Under the pieces are notes generated by a model. That model was not told the DNA's origin, ran no database searches, and saw only the letters and a list, made by a program, of their open reading frames with translations. DNA of 64,000 bases, taken from contig JBGTLA010000160.1 of assembly GCA_041744375.1 (NCBI GenBank), positions 29,060 through 93,059 of the forward strand. Direction: 5' to 3'. This DNA is from JBGTLA01 sp041744375 (GTDB taxonomy: Bacteria > Actinomycetota > Acidimicrobiia > Spongiisociales > ZC4RG35). Position 1 is the stretch's first letter. Every line of letters starts with the position of its first letter. Below, piece after piece: positions 33,453 to 41,988 of the stretch. Both the position numbers and the translations under genes were made by a program.

Positions 33453-36400
33453 ATGCCTGATCGCTCCGAAAGCACGACGGCCGCACCATCCCCGGAATCC
33501 GAGTACGCCGGGGGTAACGATTGGCTCGTGGCGGAGATGCGCGAGCGGTATCTCGACTCCCCCCGATCCGTCAGCGAGGCCTGGCGTCGCTACTTCGAAG
33601 ACGACGGCAACCCACGGGTGGCCGATCAGGCCGAGGAGCGGGTTGCCGATGAGCTCGACCGGGCGCAGCCGCCGGGCTCTGCCAAACCAACGCCGGGTGA
33701 CGCCGGAGCCGAAGACGCCGAGCAGCGCCCGGCGAAGGCCGACGGCCCGGACGAGACTCCCCCGGAGGCGCCCGGGCTCCCGGAGAACGCCGAACCGTTG
33801 CGGGGGATCGCCGGGGTGATCGCTCAACGCATGGATGAGAGCCTGTCGGTTCCGACCGCCACCTCGGTTCGGACGATCCCCGCCAAGCTCCTGGAAGTCA
33901 ACCGGTTGATCCTCAACAACCAGCTGCGGCGTCTCATCGACGGCGGCAAGGTGAGTTTCACCCACATCATCGGCTGGGCGATCGTGCGGGCCCTGAGGGA
34001 GCAACCCGAGATGAACGTGGCCTTTGCCGAGTTCTCCGCTGCTCCCCACCTCGTCCGCAATCAGGCCATCAACCTCGGGCTGGCCATAGACGTGGCCCGT
34101 CCCGACGGAACCCGGGTGCTGTTGGTTCCCAACATCAAGGACGCCGACACGATGGACTTCCGCCGGTTCTGGCTCAGCTACGAGGCGGTCGTCGATCGCA
34201 CCCGCCGCAACGCTCTCAGCCCCGACGACTTCGCCGACACCACCGCCACCCTCACCAACCCGGGGACGATCGGGACCATCCAATCGGTCCCCCGACTCAT
34301 GGCCGGACAAGGTGTCATCGTCGGGGTGGGGGCTATTGCCTTTCCGCCCGAATACCAGGCGGCCGACGCTTCACATCTCGCCCGCCAGGGCATCGGGCGC
34401 ATCATCACCATCACCTCCACGTACGACCACCGTGTGATCCAAGGAGCCCAGTCGGGTGCCTTCCTCGCCCGGATCCACGAGTTCCTCCTCGGCGCCGACC
34501 ACTTCTATGAGGAGATCTTCACAGCCCTCGAGATTCCGTACACCCCGGCCCGATGGGCTACCGACGAGAACCCTCGCATCGGCGATCCGGCCTGGATCGA
34601 GAAACAGGCCAACGTGTTCCGCATCATCAACGCCTATCGGGTGCGCGGGCATCTCATCGCCAACCTCGATCCTTTGCGCATGGAGCCTCCCCGAATGTTC
34701 GAGGAGCTGGACCCGCTCTCCTACGGGTTGACCATTTGGGATCTCGATCGAGAGTTCGCCACCGGAGGCATCCTCGGCAGCCCCACCATGACACTGGGGA
34801 AGATCCTCTCGGTGTTACGAGATGCCTATTGCCGCACCATCGGCATCGAGTACATGCACATCCAAGAGCCCGACCAGAAGCGGTGGATCCAAGAGCGCGT
34901 CGAAGACACCAGCAGCGACCTCAAAACCGAAGACCGGGTGCGGATCCTGCGCAAACTGAACGAGGCGGAGGCATTCGAGACGTTCCTCCACACCAAGTAC
35001 GTGGGTCAGAAGCGTTTCGGGCTGGAAGGGGCAGAGAGCCTCATCCCCATGCTCGACGAGGTTCTGGGGCGGGCCGTGGCCGACCGGATGACGTCGGCGG
35101 TGATCGGAATGTCGCACCGGGGCCGGCTCAACGTTCTCGTCAATGTCATCGGCAAGTCTCACGCCACCATCTTCCGAGAGTTCGAAGGCGAGTTCGAGTT
35201 GGACACCGGCAGCGGCGACGTCAAGTACCACCTCGGCGCCACCGGCACCTACGAAACCCGCGCAGGCCCGATCGACGTCGAGGTAGTGGCCAACCCGAGT
35301 CATCTGGAGGCGGTCGACCCGGTACTGGAAGGAGTTGCCCGGGCCAAGCAAGAAAAGCTAGGCCGCCGCGGGCACCACGAAGTGCTTCCGATCCTTCTCC
35401 ACGGAGACGCCGCCTACGCCGGACAGGGGGTGGTCGTCGAAACCCACAACCTCTCACAGTTGCTGGGCTACCGCACCGGGGGCACCGTCCACATAGTCAT
35501 CAACAATCAGGTCGGCTTCACCACCTCGACTCGAGACGCTCGCTCCAGCTTCTACGCCACCGACGTGGCCAAGACCGTCCAGGCCCCCATCATCCACGTC
35601 AACGGCGACGACCCCGAGGCCGTGGTGCGGGCGGCGCAACTGGCGTTCGACTTCCGCCAGGAGTTCCACAAGGACGTCGTGGTCGACATGTTCTGTTACC
35701 GGCGGCGGGGCCACAACGAGGGAGACGAACCCTCCTACACACAACCCCTCATGTACAAGAAGATCGAAGTGCATCCTTCGGTGCGCAAGCTGTACCTGGA
35801 CCGGCTCGTGAGCACCCAGGAGCTCACCGACGAAGAGGCGGACGGTCTCCTCGCCGAGTACCGCCAGCTTCTCGACTCGGCCTTCGCCACCTCCCGGGAG
35901 CCGCGCCCACCCACACCGATTCCGTCCCGACCGTTCGACGACCCCGACACGTCGGTGGGCCGGGCAACCCTCGAGCGGATCGTCGAGCACATCACCACGC
36001 CACCGCCGGGATTCACGGTTCACCCCAAGCTGGAGAAGGTCATCCGGGAGCGGGCTACCAGTCTCGATGACGATGTGATCGACTGGGCAGTGGCCGAAGC
36101 GCTGGCCTTCGGTTCGCTGGCTCTGCAAGGGGTGCCGGTGCGGCTGGCGGGAGAGGACTCCCGGCGGGGTACTTTCAGTCACCGTCATGCCGAGCTCACC
36201 GACTACCGGACGGGGGAGAGGTGGACACCTCTCCAGACTCTGACCGAGGGTGAGACCCGGGTGCGCATCGTCGACTCTCTCCTCTCGGAGTTCGCCGCCG
36301 TCGGCTTCGAGTACGGCTACTCGATCGAGTGGCCGCAGGCGCTCGTCATGTGGGAGGCGCAGTTCGGGGATTTCGCCAACGGTGCTCAGGTTGTGATCGA

Positions 36401-37094
36401 CCAGTTCATCGCCTCGGGTGAGAGCAAGTGGGGTGAGCAAACCGGCCTCTCCCTTCTTCTCCCGCACGGCTACGAGGGCCAGGGCCCGGAGCACTCGTCG
36501 GCGCGCATCGAGCGGTTCCTCGAGATCTGCGCCGACGACAACCTGCGGGTGGCGATACCAGCCACCTCGGCCCAGTATTTCCACCTGCTGCGCCGCCAGG
36601 CCTTGCGTCGTCCCCAGAAGCCACTCATCGTGTTCACGCCCAAGTCGCTGCTCCGGTCGAAGCCGTCCTTCTCGACAGTCGACATCCTGGAGCGGGGGCG
36701 GTTCGAGCCGTTGGTGCTCGACGGAGTGGAGGCGGCGTCTCGTCTGGTGTTGTGCGCCGGCAAGGTCTTCCACGACCTCGACGCCCGTCGCCGCCAGGCC
36801 GAGCTCACCGACGTGAGCATCGTGCGTCTTGCCCAGCTCTACCCGGTGCCCGTCGAGGAGCTCACTTCGCTGGCCCGTCGCCACCCGGCCGCGGAGCTGG
36901 TGTGGTGCCAGGAAGAACCCGAGAACATGGGCGCATACCGTTTCCTGTGGCCGCAGCTCCGGGAAATCTTCGGGCGCGAGCCCCGCTACGCAGGCCGACA
37001 GGCCTCTCCCAGCCCTGCAACCGGCTCGGCCAAGGTGCACAGAGCTCAGCAAGAAGGGCTGGTGGACGCTGCCTTGGGGACGAGCACCCTGTAA
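33453..37094 (+). CDS. kgd: Multifunctional 2-oxoglutarate dehydrogenase/decarboxylase (Kgd, E1 with E2-like domain)
   Basis: A 1213-residue protein with the actinobacterial Kgd/OdhA arrangement. A short N-terminal segment (NDWLVAEMRERYLDSPRSV) and a disordered Pro/Glu-rich linker come first. An E2-type acyltransferase core (about residues 115-350, with TYDHRVIQGAQSG) follows, and then the thiamine-diphosphate E1 domain, with GMSHRGRLNVLVNV and HLGATGTYETRAGP, HGDAAYAGQGVV and NNQVGFTTS. It oxidatively decarboxylates 2-oxoglutarate in the TCA cycle with lipoyl E2/E3 partners, or makes succinic semialdehyde. The lipoyl domain is absent, as is normal for this type. ATG 33453 was chosen because the N-terminal motif begins there; a TACACT box ends 12 bp upstream. 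Confidence 0.95.
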   Translation: MPDRSESTTAAPSPESEYAGGNDWLVAEMRERYLDSPRSVSEAWRRYFEDDGNPRVADQAEERVADELDRAQPPGSAKPTPGDAGAEDAEQRPAKADGPDETPPEAPGLPENAEPLRGIAGVIAQRMDESLSVPTATSVRTIPAKLLEVNRLILNNQLRRLIDGGKVSFTHIIGWAIVRALREQPEMNVAFAEFSAAPHLVRNQAINLGLAIDVARPDGTRVLLVPNIKDADTMDFRRFWLSYEAVVDRTRRNALSPDDFADTTATLTNPGTIGTIQSVPRLMAGQGVIVGVGAIAFPPEYQAADASHLARQGIGRIITITSTYDHRVIQGAQSGAFLARIHEFLLGADHFYEEIFTALEIPYTPARWATDENPRIGDPAWIEKQANVFRIINAYRVRGHLIANLDPLRMEPPRMFEELDPLSYGLTIWDLDREFATGGILGSPTMTLGKILSVLRDAYCRTIGIEYMHIQEPDQKRWIQERVEDTSSDLKTEDRVRILRKLNEAEAFETFLHTKYVGQKRFGLEGAESLIPMLDEVLGRAVADRMTSAVIGMSHRGRLNVLVNVIGKSHATIFREFEGEFELDTGSGDVKYHLGATGTYETRAGPIDVEVVANPSHLEAVDPVLEGVARAKQEKLGRRGHHEVLPILLHGDAAYAGQGVVVETHNLSQLLGYRTGGTVHIVINNQVGFTTSTRDARSSFYATDVAKTVQAPIIHVNGDDPEAVVRAAQLAFDFRQEFHKDVVVDMFCYRRRGHNEGDEPSYTQPLMYKKIEVHPSVRKLYLDRLVSTQELTDEEADGLLAEYRQLLDSAFATSREPRPPTPIPSRPFDDPDTSVGRATLERIVEHITTPPPGFTVHPKLEKVIRERATSLDDDVIDWAVAEALAFGSLALQGVPVRLAGEDSRRGTFSHRHAELTDYRTGERWTPLQTLTEGETRVRIVDSLLSEFAAVGFEYGYSIEWPQALVMWEAQFGDFANGAQVVIDQFIASGESKWGEQTGLSLLLPHGYEGQGPEHSSARIERFLEICADDNLRVAIPATSAQYFHLLRRQALRRPQKPLIVFTPKSLLRSKPSFSTVDILERGRFEPLVLDGVEAASRLVLCAGKVFHDLDARRRQAELTDVSIVRLAQLYPVPVEELTSLARRHPAAELVWCQEEPENMGAYRFLWPQLREIFGREPRYAGRQASPSPATGSAKVHRAQQEGLVDAALGTSTL

Positions 37095-37280
37095 CGCCGC
37101 GCCCTCCGGCGAGACGTCCTTATTGGCTGCCGCCGGGCGGGGGCGTTCCGAGGGGGTCTGGAGAACTCGAGAGCGCCTCCCGCCACGGCGACCGAAATGA
37201 GCGTAGCCCTGCCCGGCACAGGCGAGTATGGGCCGCTCACACCATTATCGAAAGCGCTGAGAGTCGATCGGCGCTCAGGC

Positions 37281-38192
37281 CTATCCAGCGGAATCATGAG
37301 CGCGAAGCGTTGGCGACGGCGGGGGGTCGTAGAAGGCATCTCGGAAGGTGTCGCCATCATGGGTGATGATCCAGGTCGAGCCCTTGGCGCAGGCGTACTC
37401 CGAGCGGAAACGGACGCCGAGACGTCGCAGACGTTCCAGCGCCGCCGGGATGACATCTCCGTGAGAGCACATGACCACCGTGGTACCCACCACGTCTTCG
37501 AGTAGACGTCCGATGGCTCTGAGATCGGAGCCTTCGGCCAGTGCCTCGTGCGGCTCCGGTTCGAAGCCGAGGCGGCGGGCCAGATCGGCCACGGTCTGCA
37601 CGCACCGTACGTAAGGGCTGGTCAGCACGCGTCCCACTCCTACGGGTTCGAGTCGGTTGCCGATGAGGCGCGCCTGGTTGTGACCCTTTTCGGTCAACGG
37701 TCGGTCCTCGTCGGGTCCGGGCCACTTCCTGCGATCACCGGCTGCCCCGTGTCGCACCAGATACAGAGTGGTGAGGCCTGTGGCCGCCTGCACGTCTATG
37801 TTCGCCACCAGCCGGCGGTCGAAGTCGTAGGTGAGCAAGTCGAGGGCATCGGCCATCGGCACCCAGCGAATGTTGTCGACCTCGTCGTTGGGTGCGAAGC
37901 CGGTGAAGAGCATGGGTCGCATGAGGAAATACTCGACTCGTTTCCGGCCGGCCGCCACCTCGTAGGTGGCGATCCCTCCGGGACCTGTTATGACGCACGC
38001 CAGCCCGGTTTCTTCTCGTACCTCCCTGAGGGCCGCCTCCGATGGTGTCTCTCCGCTGTCGTCCTTGCCTTTCGGAATCGTCCAGTCGTCGTATCGGGGT
38101 CGATGCACGAGGGCGATCTCCGCCCGCTCATCCGTTCCTCGGATCACGAGGCCGCCGCTGGCTGCAACCGTCGGCTCTGCGTCGGCGCTCAT
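37281..38192 (-). CDS. Nudix hydrolase-histidine phosphatase fusion (MutT1 type)
   Basis: A 303-residue two-domain protein. The N-terminal Nudix domain has the box GKDDSGETPSEAALREVREE with its metal-binding Glu residues, and the C-terminal histidine-phosphatase domain opens LYLVRHGAAGD with the catalytic RHG and has SHGD later. Actinobacterial MutT1 proteins of this form hydrolyse 8-oxo-dGTP and diadenosine polyphosphates, protecting against oxidised nucleotides. ATG 38192 lies four bases after the stop of the small upstream gene; GTG 38213 is possible but would overlap it. The 186-bp gap downstream holds nothing I recognise. Confidence 0.92.
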   Translation of the reverse strand: MSADAEPTVAASGGLVIRGTDERAEIALVHRPRYDDWTIPKGKDDSGETPSEAALREVREETGLACVITGPGGIATYEVAAGRKRVEYFLMRPMLFTGFAPNDEVDNIRWVPMADALDLLTYDFDRRLVANIDVQAATGLTTLYLVRHGAAGDRRKWPGPDEDRPLTEKGHNQARLIGNRLEPVGVGRVLTSPYVRCVQTVADLARRLGFEPEPHEALAEGSDLRAIGRLLEDVVGTTVVMCSHGDVIPAALERLRRLGVRFRSEYACAKGSTWIITHDGDTFRDAFYDPPPSPTLRAHDSAG

Positions 38193-38196
38193 CGGA

Positions 38197-38418
38197 TCAC
38201 CGGGCGTGGTCACCTCGGTCGGGTGCTTCGAAGAGCGCCCTGGACTCGGGCTCGTCGGTTGCGGTCAGGTCGATCGAGACCGCTCCACAGACCGTGCAGA
38301 TGTGGCGCACGATGCCCCCGGCGAGTACCTGGCCCGATCCGGGACGATGTCTTCCGGCCCGGCAATCATTGGCCGCTCGACGCCGGCTGCGGCGGCCGCC
38401 TTGTCGTCTTTTCGACAT
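38197..38418 (-). CDS. Small Arg-rich protein of unknown function with one CxxC
   Basis: A 73-residue basic protein that I do not recognise. It starts with an Arg/Lys-rich tract and has a single HICTVCGAV knuckle plus one earlier Cys and two His that could complete a metal site. It stops four bases before the MutT1 start on the same strand, and a TAACGT hexamer lies 11 bp before its ATG, so it heads a two-gene unit. Small size and basic composition mean a chance open frame cannot be ruled out, but spacing and promoter favour a real gene. Confidence 0.45.
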   Translation of the reverse strand: MSKRRQGGRRSRRRAANDCRAGRHRPGSGQVLAGGIVRHICTVCGAVSIDLTATDEPESRALFEAPDRGDHAR

Positions 38419-38429
38419 GTCGACGCATT

Positions 38430-38435
38430 ACGTTA
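38430..38435 (-). promoter_or_regulatory. TAACGT -10 hexamer before the small basic protein gene
   Basis: On the minus strand the hexamer lies in CCTCTAACGTA, a context nearly identical to that before the enoyl-CoA hydratase gene at 47395 (15 of 16 bases). Eleven bases separate it from the ATG. Confidence 0.4.
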
Positions 38436-38484
38436 GAGGCTGAGCCCTGAGGGCCGCGTCATGGCGGCCCGATGCGGCGAAACC

Positions 38485-40596
38485 TCAGTCGGCGAGAAGG
38501 GCGGCCAGCTCCATTTCCACCCGTTCGGAATCGATCAGGCCGTGGGACTCGATGGCGAACTGTGGCCAGGGAACATCGAGTCCGGTCACCCTGCGAATCG
38601 GGGCCTCGAGATCGAACATCGCCTGCTCCGCTACCACGGCTGCCACGTCCGACGCCACCCCGGCCGAGCCCTGCGGCTCCTGCACTACCAGCAGTCTCCC
38701 GGTCTTGCGCACCGAATCGAGCACGGTGGAGCGATCCCATGGAAAGAGAGTGCGCAGGTCGATGACCTCGACCGAGCGGCCCGATCGTGCGGCCGCCTCC
38801 AGGCAGACGGGCACCATCCCCCCGTAGGTGACCAGGGTGGCTTCGGTGCCCGAAAGACGTACCCGGGCCCGTCCTATCGGCAGCGTGAAGTGGTCGGTAG
38901 GCACCTCTTCGCGTCCGGAGCGATAGAGGACCTTGGGCTCGAGAAAGATGACCGGGTCGTCACTTTCGAGAGCCGCAGCCAACAGACCCTTGGCGTCGCG
39001 GGGAGAAGATGGGCAGACCACCACGAGCCCGGGAGCATGCACGAAGTAGGCCTCGGGGGAGTCGCAGTGGTGTTCGTGCGCCCCGATGCCCGCCCCGTTG
39101 GGAAACCTGACCACCACCGGCGTCGGCGAGTGGCCCCGGGTGCGGTACCGGAACCTGCCCAGATGCGAGACGATCTGGTCGAAGGCGGGGTAGACGAATC
39201 CATCGAACTGGATCTCTGCCACGGGGCGCCCTCCGGCCAGGGCCATCCCGACGGCCGTTCCCACGATGCCCGACTCGTTGAGGGGGGTGTCGATCACCCG
39301 CTCGTCGCCGAAGTCGGCATGGAGGCCCTCGGTGATGCGAAAGACGCCGCCGGACACGCCGATGTCCTCTCCCAGGAGGATGGTTTCGGGTTCTCGCTCC
39401 ATCGCCTGGCGGAGAGCGGCATTGATGGCTTGAGCCATCGTCCATTTCTCGGTGGGGCCGCCGGCTGCCTCGTCGGCTCCGACGGCCCATACTTCATCCG
39501 TCGTGAACTCGGTCTCGGATTCTCCGTGGGCGCGCTGCATGGCGTGTAATTGGTCGACGACATGGGCCGGCACCCGGGAGAAGGCGTGGCGGACGGTTTC
39601 GTCACGACCGGGGAGGGGTCGGGCCTCGATGGCGGTGATGGCTGCTTCCACCTGGTCGGCCGTCTCCATCGCCACCTTCTCGGCCACCGTCTCGTCCCAG
39701 AGGTCTCGACTCTCCAAGAAGCGCTCCAGCCGGACGATCGGGTCACGTCGGCGCCACTCGTCTTCTTCTTCCTTGTCCCGATAGAGGCGAGCGTCATCGG
39801 CGGTGGCATGGGCACCGTAGCGGTAGGTGAGCGCCTCGATGAGGGTGGGCCCCTCTCCGGCCCGCGCCGACTCGACGGCGGCGCGCGTGGCGAGGTACAC
39901 GGCGATCGGGTCCATCCCGTCGACCTGCACCCCCTCGAAGCCGTAGGCGATGGCCTTTTGTGCCACCGTGGCGGCGGCGGTCTGCTTTTCGTAGGGGACG
40001 GAGATGGCGTACAGATTGTTGGCACAGATGAATACGGTGGGTGTCTTCCACACTCCGGCGAAGTTCATTCCCGAGTGGAAGTCGATCTCAGAGGTCGCCC
40101 CATCCCCGAAATAGACGGCGGTGACTGTGTCTTCACCGCGCAGTTTGGTCATGTAGGAATATCCCACGGCATGGGGCAACTGGCTGGCGATGGGAACGGT
40201 CACGATTCCCTGTCGATACCTGGCCATGTCCCAGTCGGAGTTGGGCAGGCCGCGCCAGTAGGCCATGAACACCTCCAGCGGAAGCCCCCTGGTGATCTGG
40301 ACACCGTGCTCCCGGTAGGAGGGAAAAACGAAATCGGTGTCTGCCAGGGCCAGCGCCGAGCCGATCTGTACGGCCTCTTGACCTTCCAGCATCGGATACG
40401 TGCCGACCCGACCCTGCCGCTGCAGTGCCAGCATGCGCCGGTCGAGGGTGCGGGCCAGCACCATGTTGCGGTAGAGCTCTTGATACAGCTCCGACCCCAG
40501 GTCGGGGTCGTCGCCCACCAGGTGCCCGGCGGGGTCGATGACCTCGACGATGTCGATCCGGGGCACCTCGACCGCTTCTTCGAGTGATGCAGTCAT
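38485..40596 (-). CDS. 2-oxoacid dehydrogenase E1, fused alpha and beta subunits
   Basis: A 703-residue fusion of E1 alpha (about residues 1-350) and E1 beta (about 375-703) of the branched-chain/acetoin/pyruvate dehydrogenase type. Alpha has the thiamine-diphosphate motif GDGATSEIDFHSGMNF to CANN, and the beta part has LLGEDIGVSGGVFRITEGL and DTPLNESGIVGTAVGMALAG. It decarboxylates a 2-oxo acid and passes the acyl group to a lipoyl E2. No E2 or E3 gene is nearby, so it draws partners from elsewhere. LEGQEAVQIGSALAL and the overall sequence fit branched-chain 2-oxoacid specificity best, but pyruvate cannot be excluded. The small-protein/MutT1 unit follows on the same strand. Confidence 0.93.
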   Translation of the reverse strand: MTASLEEAVEVPRIDIVEVIDPAGHLVGDDPDLGSELYQELYRNMVLARTLDRRMLALQRQGRVGTYPMLEGQEAVQIGSALALADTDFVFPSYREHGVQITRGLPLEVFMAYWRGLPNSDWDMARYRQGIVTVPIASQLPHAVGYSYMTKLRGEDTVTAVYFGDGATSEIDFHSGMNFAGVWKTPTVFICANNLYAISVPYEKQTAAATVAQKAIAYGFEGVQVDGMDPIAVYLATRAAVESARAGEGPTLIEALTYRYGAHATADDARLYRDKEEEDEWRRRDPIVRLERFLESRDLWDETVAEKVAMETADQVEAAITAIEARPLPGRDETVRHAFSRVPAHVVDQLHAMQRAHGESETEFTTDEVWAVGADEAAGGPTEKWTMAQAINAALRQAMEREPETILLGEDIGVSGGVFRITEGLHADFGDERVIDTPLNESGIVGTAVGMALAGGRPVAEIQFDGFVYPAFDQIVSHLGRFRYRTRGHSPTPVVVRFPNGAGIGAHEHHCDSPEAYFVHAPGLVVVCPSSPRDAKGLLAAALESDDPVIFLEPKVLYRSGREEVPTDHFTLPIGRARVRLSGTEATLVTYGGMVPVCLEAAARSGRSVEVIDLRTLFPWDRSTVLDSVRKTGRLLVVQEPQGSAGVASDVAAVVAEQAMFDLEAPIRRVTGLDVPWPQFAIESHGLIDSERVEMELAALLAD

Positions 40597-40661
40597 GCAT
40601 CCGAGTCTGCCACACGGCGTCTGCTTTGTCCGCTCGGTCCGCGCTAGGAGGCCTGCCTGTC

Positions 40662-40667
40662 TAACCT
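40662..40667 (+). promoter_or_regulatory. TAACCT -10 hexamer before the HisC-like gene (probably leaderless)
   Basis: Eight bases separate it from the ATG at 40676. An AGGAGG stands too far upstream (25 bp) to serve that ATG. Confidence 0.4.
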
Positions 40668-40675
40668 CGGCGCCG

Positions 40676-41749
40676 ATGCCGACCTACCGATCCGATCTGG
40701 CCCAGATTGCCCCCTATGAGCCGGGTCTGCCTGTCGAAGAGGTTGCCCGGCGCCACGGCCTCGATCCGAGGACGATCATCAAGCTGGCATCGAACGAGAG
40801 TCCGTGGGGTCCGTTCCCCGAAGCGATCGAAGCGATGGCCCAAGCAGCGCCGCGCGTCAATCGCTACCCCGACAACGAAGGCCTCGAGCTCCGTCGGGCC
40901 ATAGGACGTCATCTCGACATCTCGGCGGGGTCGGTGTGGTTGGGAGGTGGCTCTTCCGACCTCCTGCGCGCCATCGCCCTGGCCGTGGGCGGGCCCGGCA
41001 CGAACGCCGTGTACGGCTGGCCCACGTTCGTGATCTACCGGTTGGGGGTGATGTGGGCGATGAGCGGCCGGCGGGAGGTTCCCCTCGATGCCGAGCATCG
41101 GTTTGACCTGGGGGCGATCGAGGCGGCGATCGACTCCGAGACCACCCTGGTGTTCCTCTGCAATCCGAACAACCCGACCGGGACGCATCTGTCGACGGAG
41201 GCGGTGGAAGCCTTTGTCGCATCAGTCCCAGAACATGTGACGGTGGTGGTCGACGAGGCCTACCACGAGTACGTCACGGCCGCCGACTACCACAGCATGG
41301 TCCCGCTCGCTCCCGCCCGGCGTAATCTGGTGGTTACCCGCACGTTCTCCAAGATCTACTCGTTGGCCTCGCTCCGGGTGGGGTACGCCGTCACCCACCC
41401 CGAGACCGTGGCCGAGATGCGTCGGGCCCAGGCTCCGTTCACCGTCAGCCAGATCGGTCAAGCGGCCGCGGCGGCTTCGCTGCGTAACCCGGCCATGCTC
41501 GCCGCCCGCGTCGAGGACAGCGCCCGCGGCAGGCGTCTGCTCCTCGACGGCATGGCCGACCGGGGCATCGCCCATGCCGACAGCCAGGCCAATTTTGTGT
41601 GGTTCCGCTCGGAGGCCGACGATCCGGGCCTCCGCTACGCCCACGCCGGCGTCATCGTGCGGACGTTCGGCGACAACTGGGTGCGGGTGACCGTTGGCAC
41701 GGACGACGAGAACACCCGCTTCCTCGACCTCCTCGACAAGATCCGTTAG
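40676..41749 (+). CDS. Histidinol-phosphate aminotransferase-like class II aminotransferase
   Basis: A 357-residue fold-type I PLP aminotransferase of the HisC/CobC group. Motifs: KLASNESPWGP at the start, LGGGSSDLLRAI, FLCNPNNPTGTH with the conserved Asn, VVDEAYHEY with the Asp that pairs with PLP, and the PLP Lys in TRTFSKIYSLASLRVGY. HisC-type enzymes act on histidinol phosphate and often on aromatic amino acids. No other his gene is nearby, so an aromatic aminotransferase role is equally possible. It is divergent from the E1 gene. Confidence 0.88.
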   Translation: MPTYRSDLAQIAPYEPGLPVEEVARRHGLDPRTIIKLASNESPWGPFPEAIEAMAQAAPRVNRYPDNEGLELRRAIGRHLDISAGSVWLGGGSSDLLRAIALAVGGPGTNAVYGWPTFVIYRLGVMWAMSGRREVPLDAEHRFDLGAIEAAIDSETTLVFLCNPNNPTGTHLSTEAVEAFVASVPEHVTVVVDEAYHEYVTAADYHSMVPLAPARRNLVVTRTFSKIYSLASLRVGYAVTHPETVAEMRRAQAPFTVSQIGQAAAAASLRNPAMLAARVEDSARGRRLLLDGMADRGIAHADSQANFVWFRSEADDPGLRYAHAGVIVRTFGDNWVRVTVGTDDENTRFLDLLDKIR

Positions 41750-41769
41750 GACGTCAGCGCGGTCAGGTG

Positions 41770-41815
41770 CCTGGCAGGAGGACTGTCGTCGGCTGGAGCG
41801 ACTTGTTCGGCATTG
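41770..41815. repeat. Dispersed intergenic repeat, copy A
   Basis: About 46 bp beginning 20 bp after the HisC-like stop, matching copy B at 60049-60097 at 37 positions with one 3-bp gap. Shared blocks include CCTGGYAGGARGACYGTCGTC split in two parts and CGACTTG. The meaning is unknown. Confidence 0.55.
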
Positions 41816-41840
41816 CCCCAGCCGGACCCCCGGCAGCAAA

Positions 41841-41875
41841 CGGCCAACGGCCAACGGCAAACGGCCAACGGCAAA
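41841..41875. repeat. Tandem heptamer repeat, unit CGGCMAA (five units)
   Basis: Five contiguous 7-bp units alternate CGGCCAA and CGGCAAA; a shortened unit follows. It lies between the HisC-like and RND genes, with no open frame of note. Confidence 0.85.
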
Positions 41876-41885
41876 CGCAAACGGA

Positions 41886-41934
41886 CTTCCGCCTTCCGCC
41901 TTCCGCCTTCAGACTCCTGACTTCCGACTTGAAG
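41886..41934. repeat. Tandem heptamer repeat, unit CTTCCGC (seven units, degrading)
   Basis: Three exact CTTCCGC units are followed by CTTCAGA, CTCCTGA, CTTCCGA and CTTGAAG, still in 7-bp register. It begins 10 bp after the first heptamer array and ends about 55 bp before the RND start. Confidence 0.8.
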
Positions 41935-41988
41935 CCATGAGCATCTACATTTCACCCGTTCAGTCCCGTCCTTCCGCCAGGAGACCCC

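Noticed and set aside
41841..41934. CRISPR array
   Set aside because: The units are seven bases long with no spacers, and no cas genes are present.
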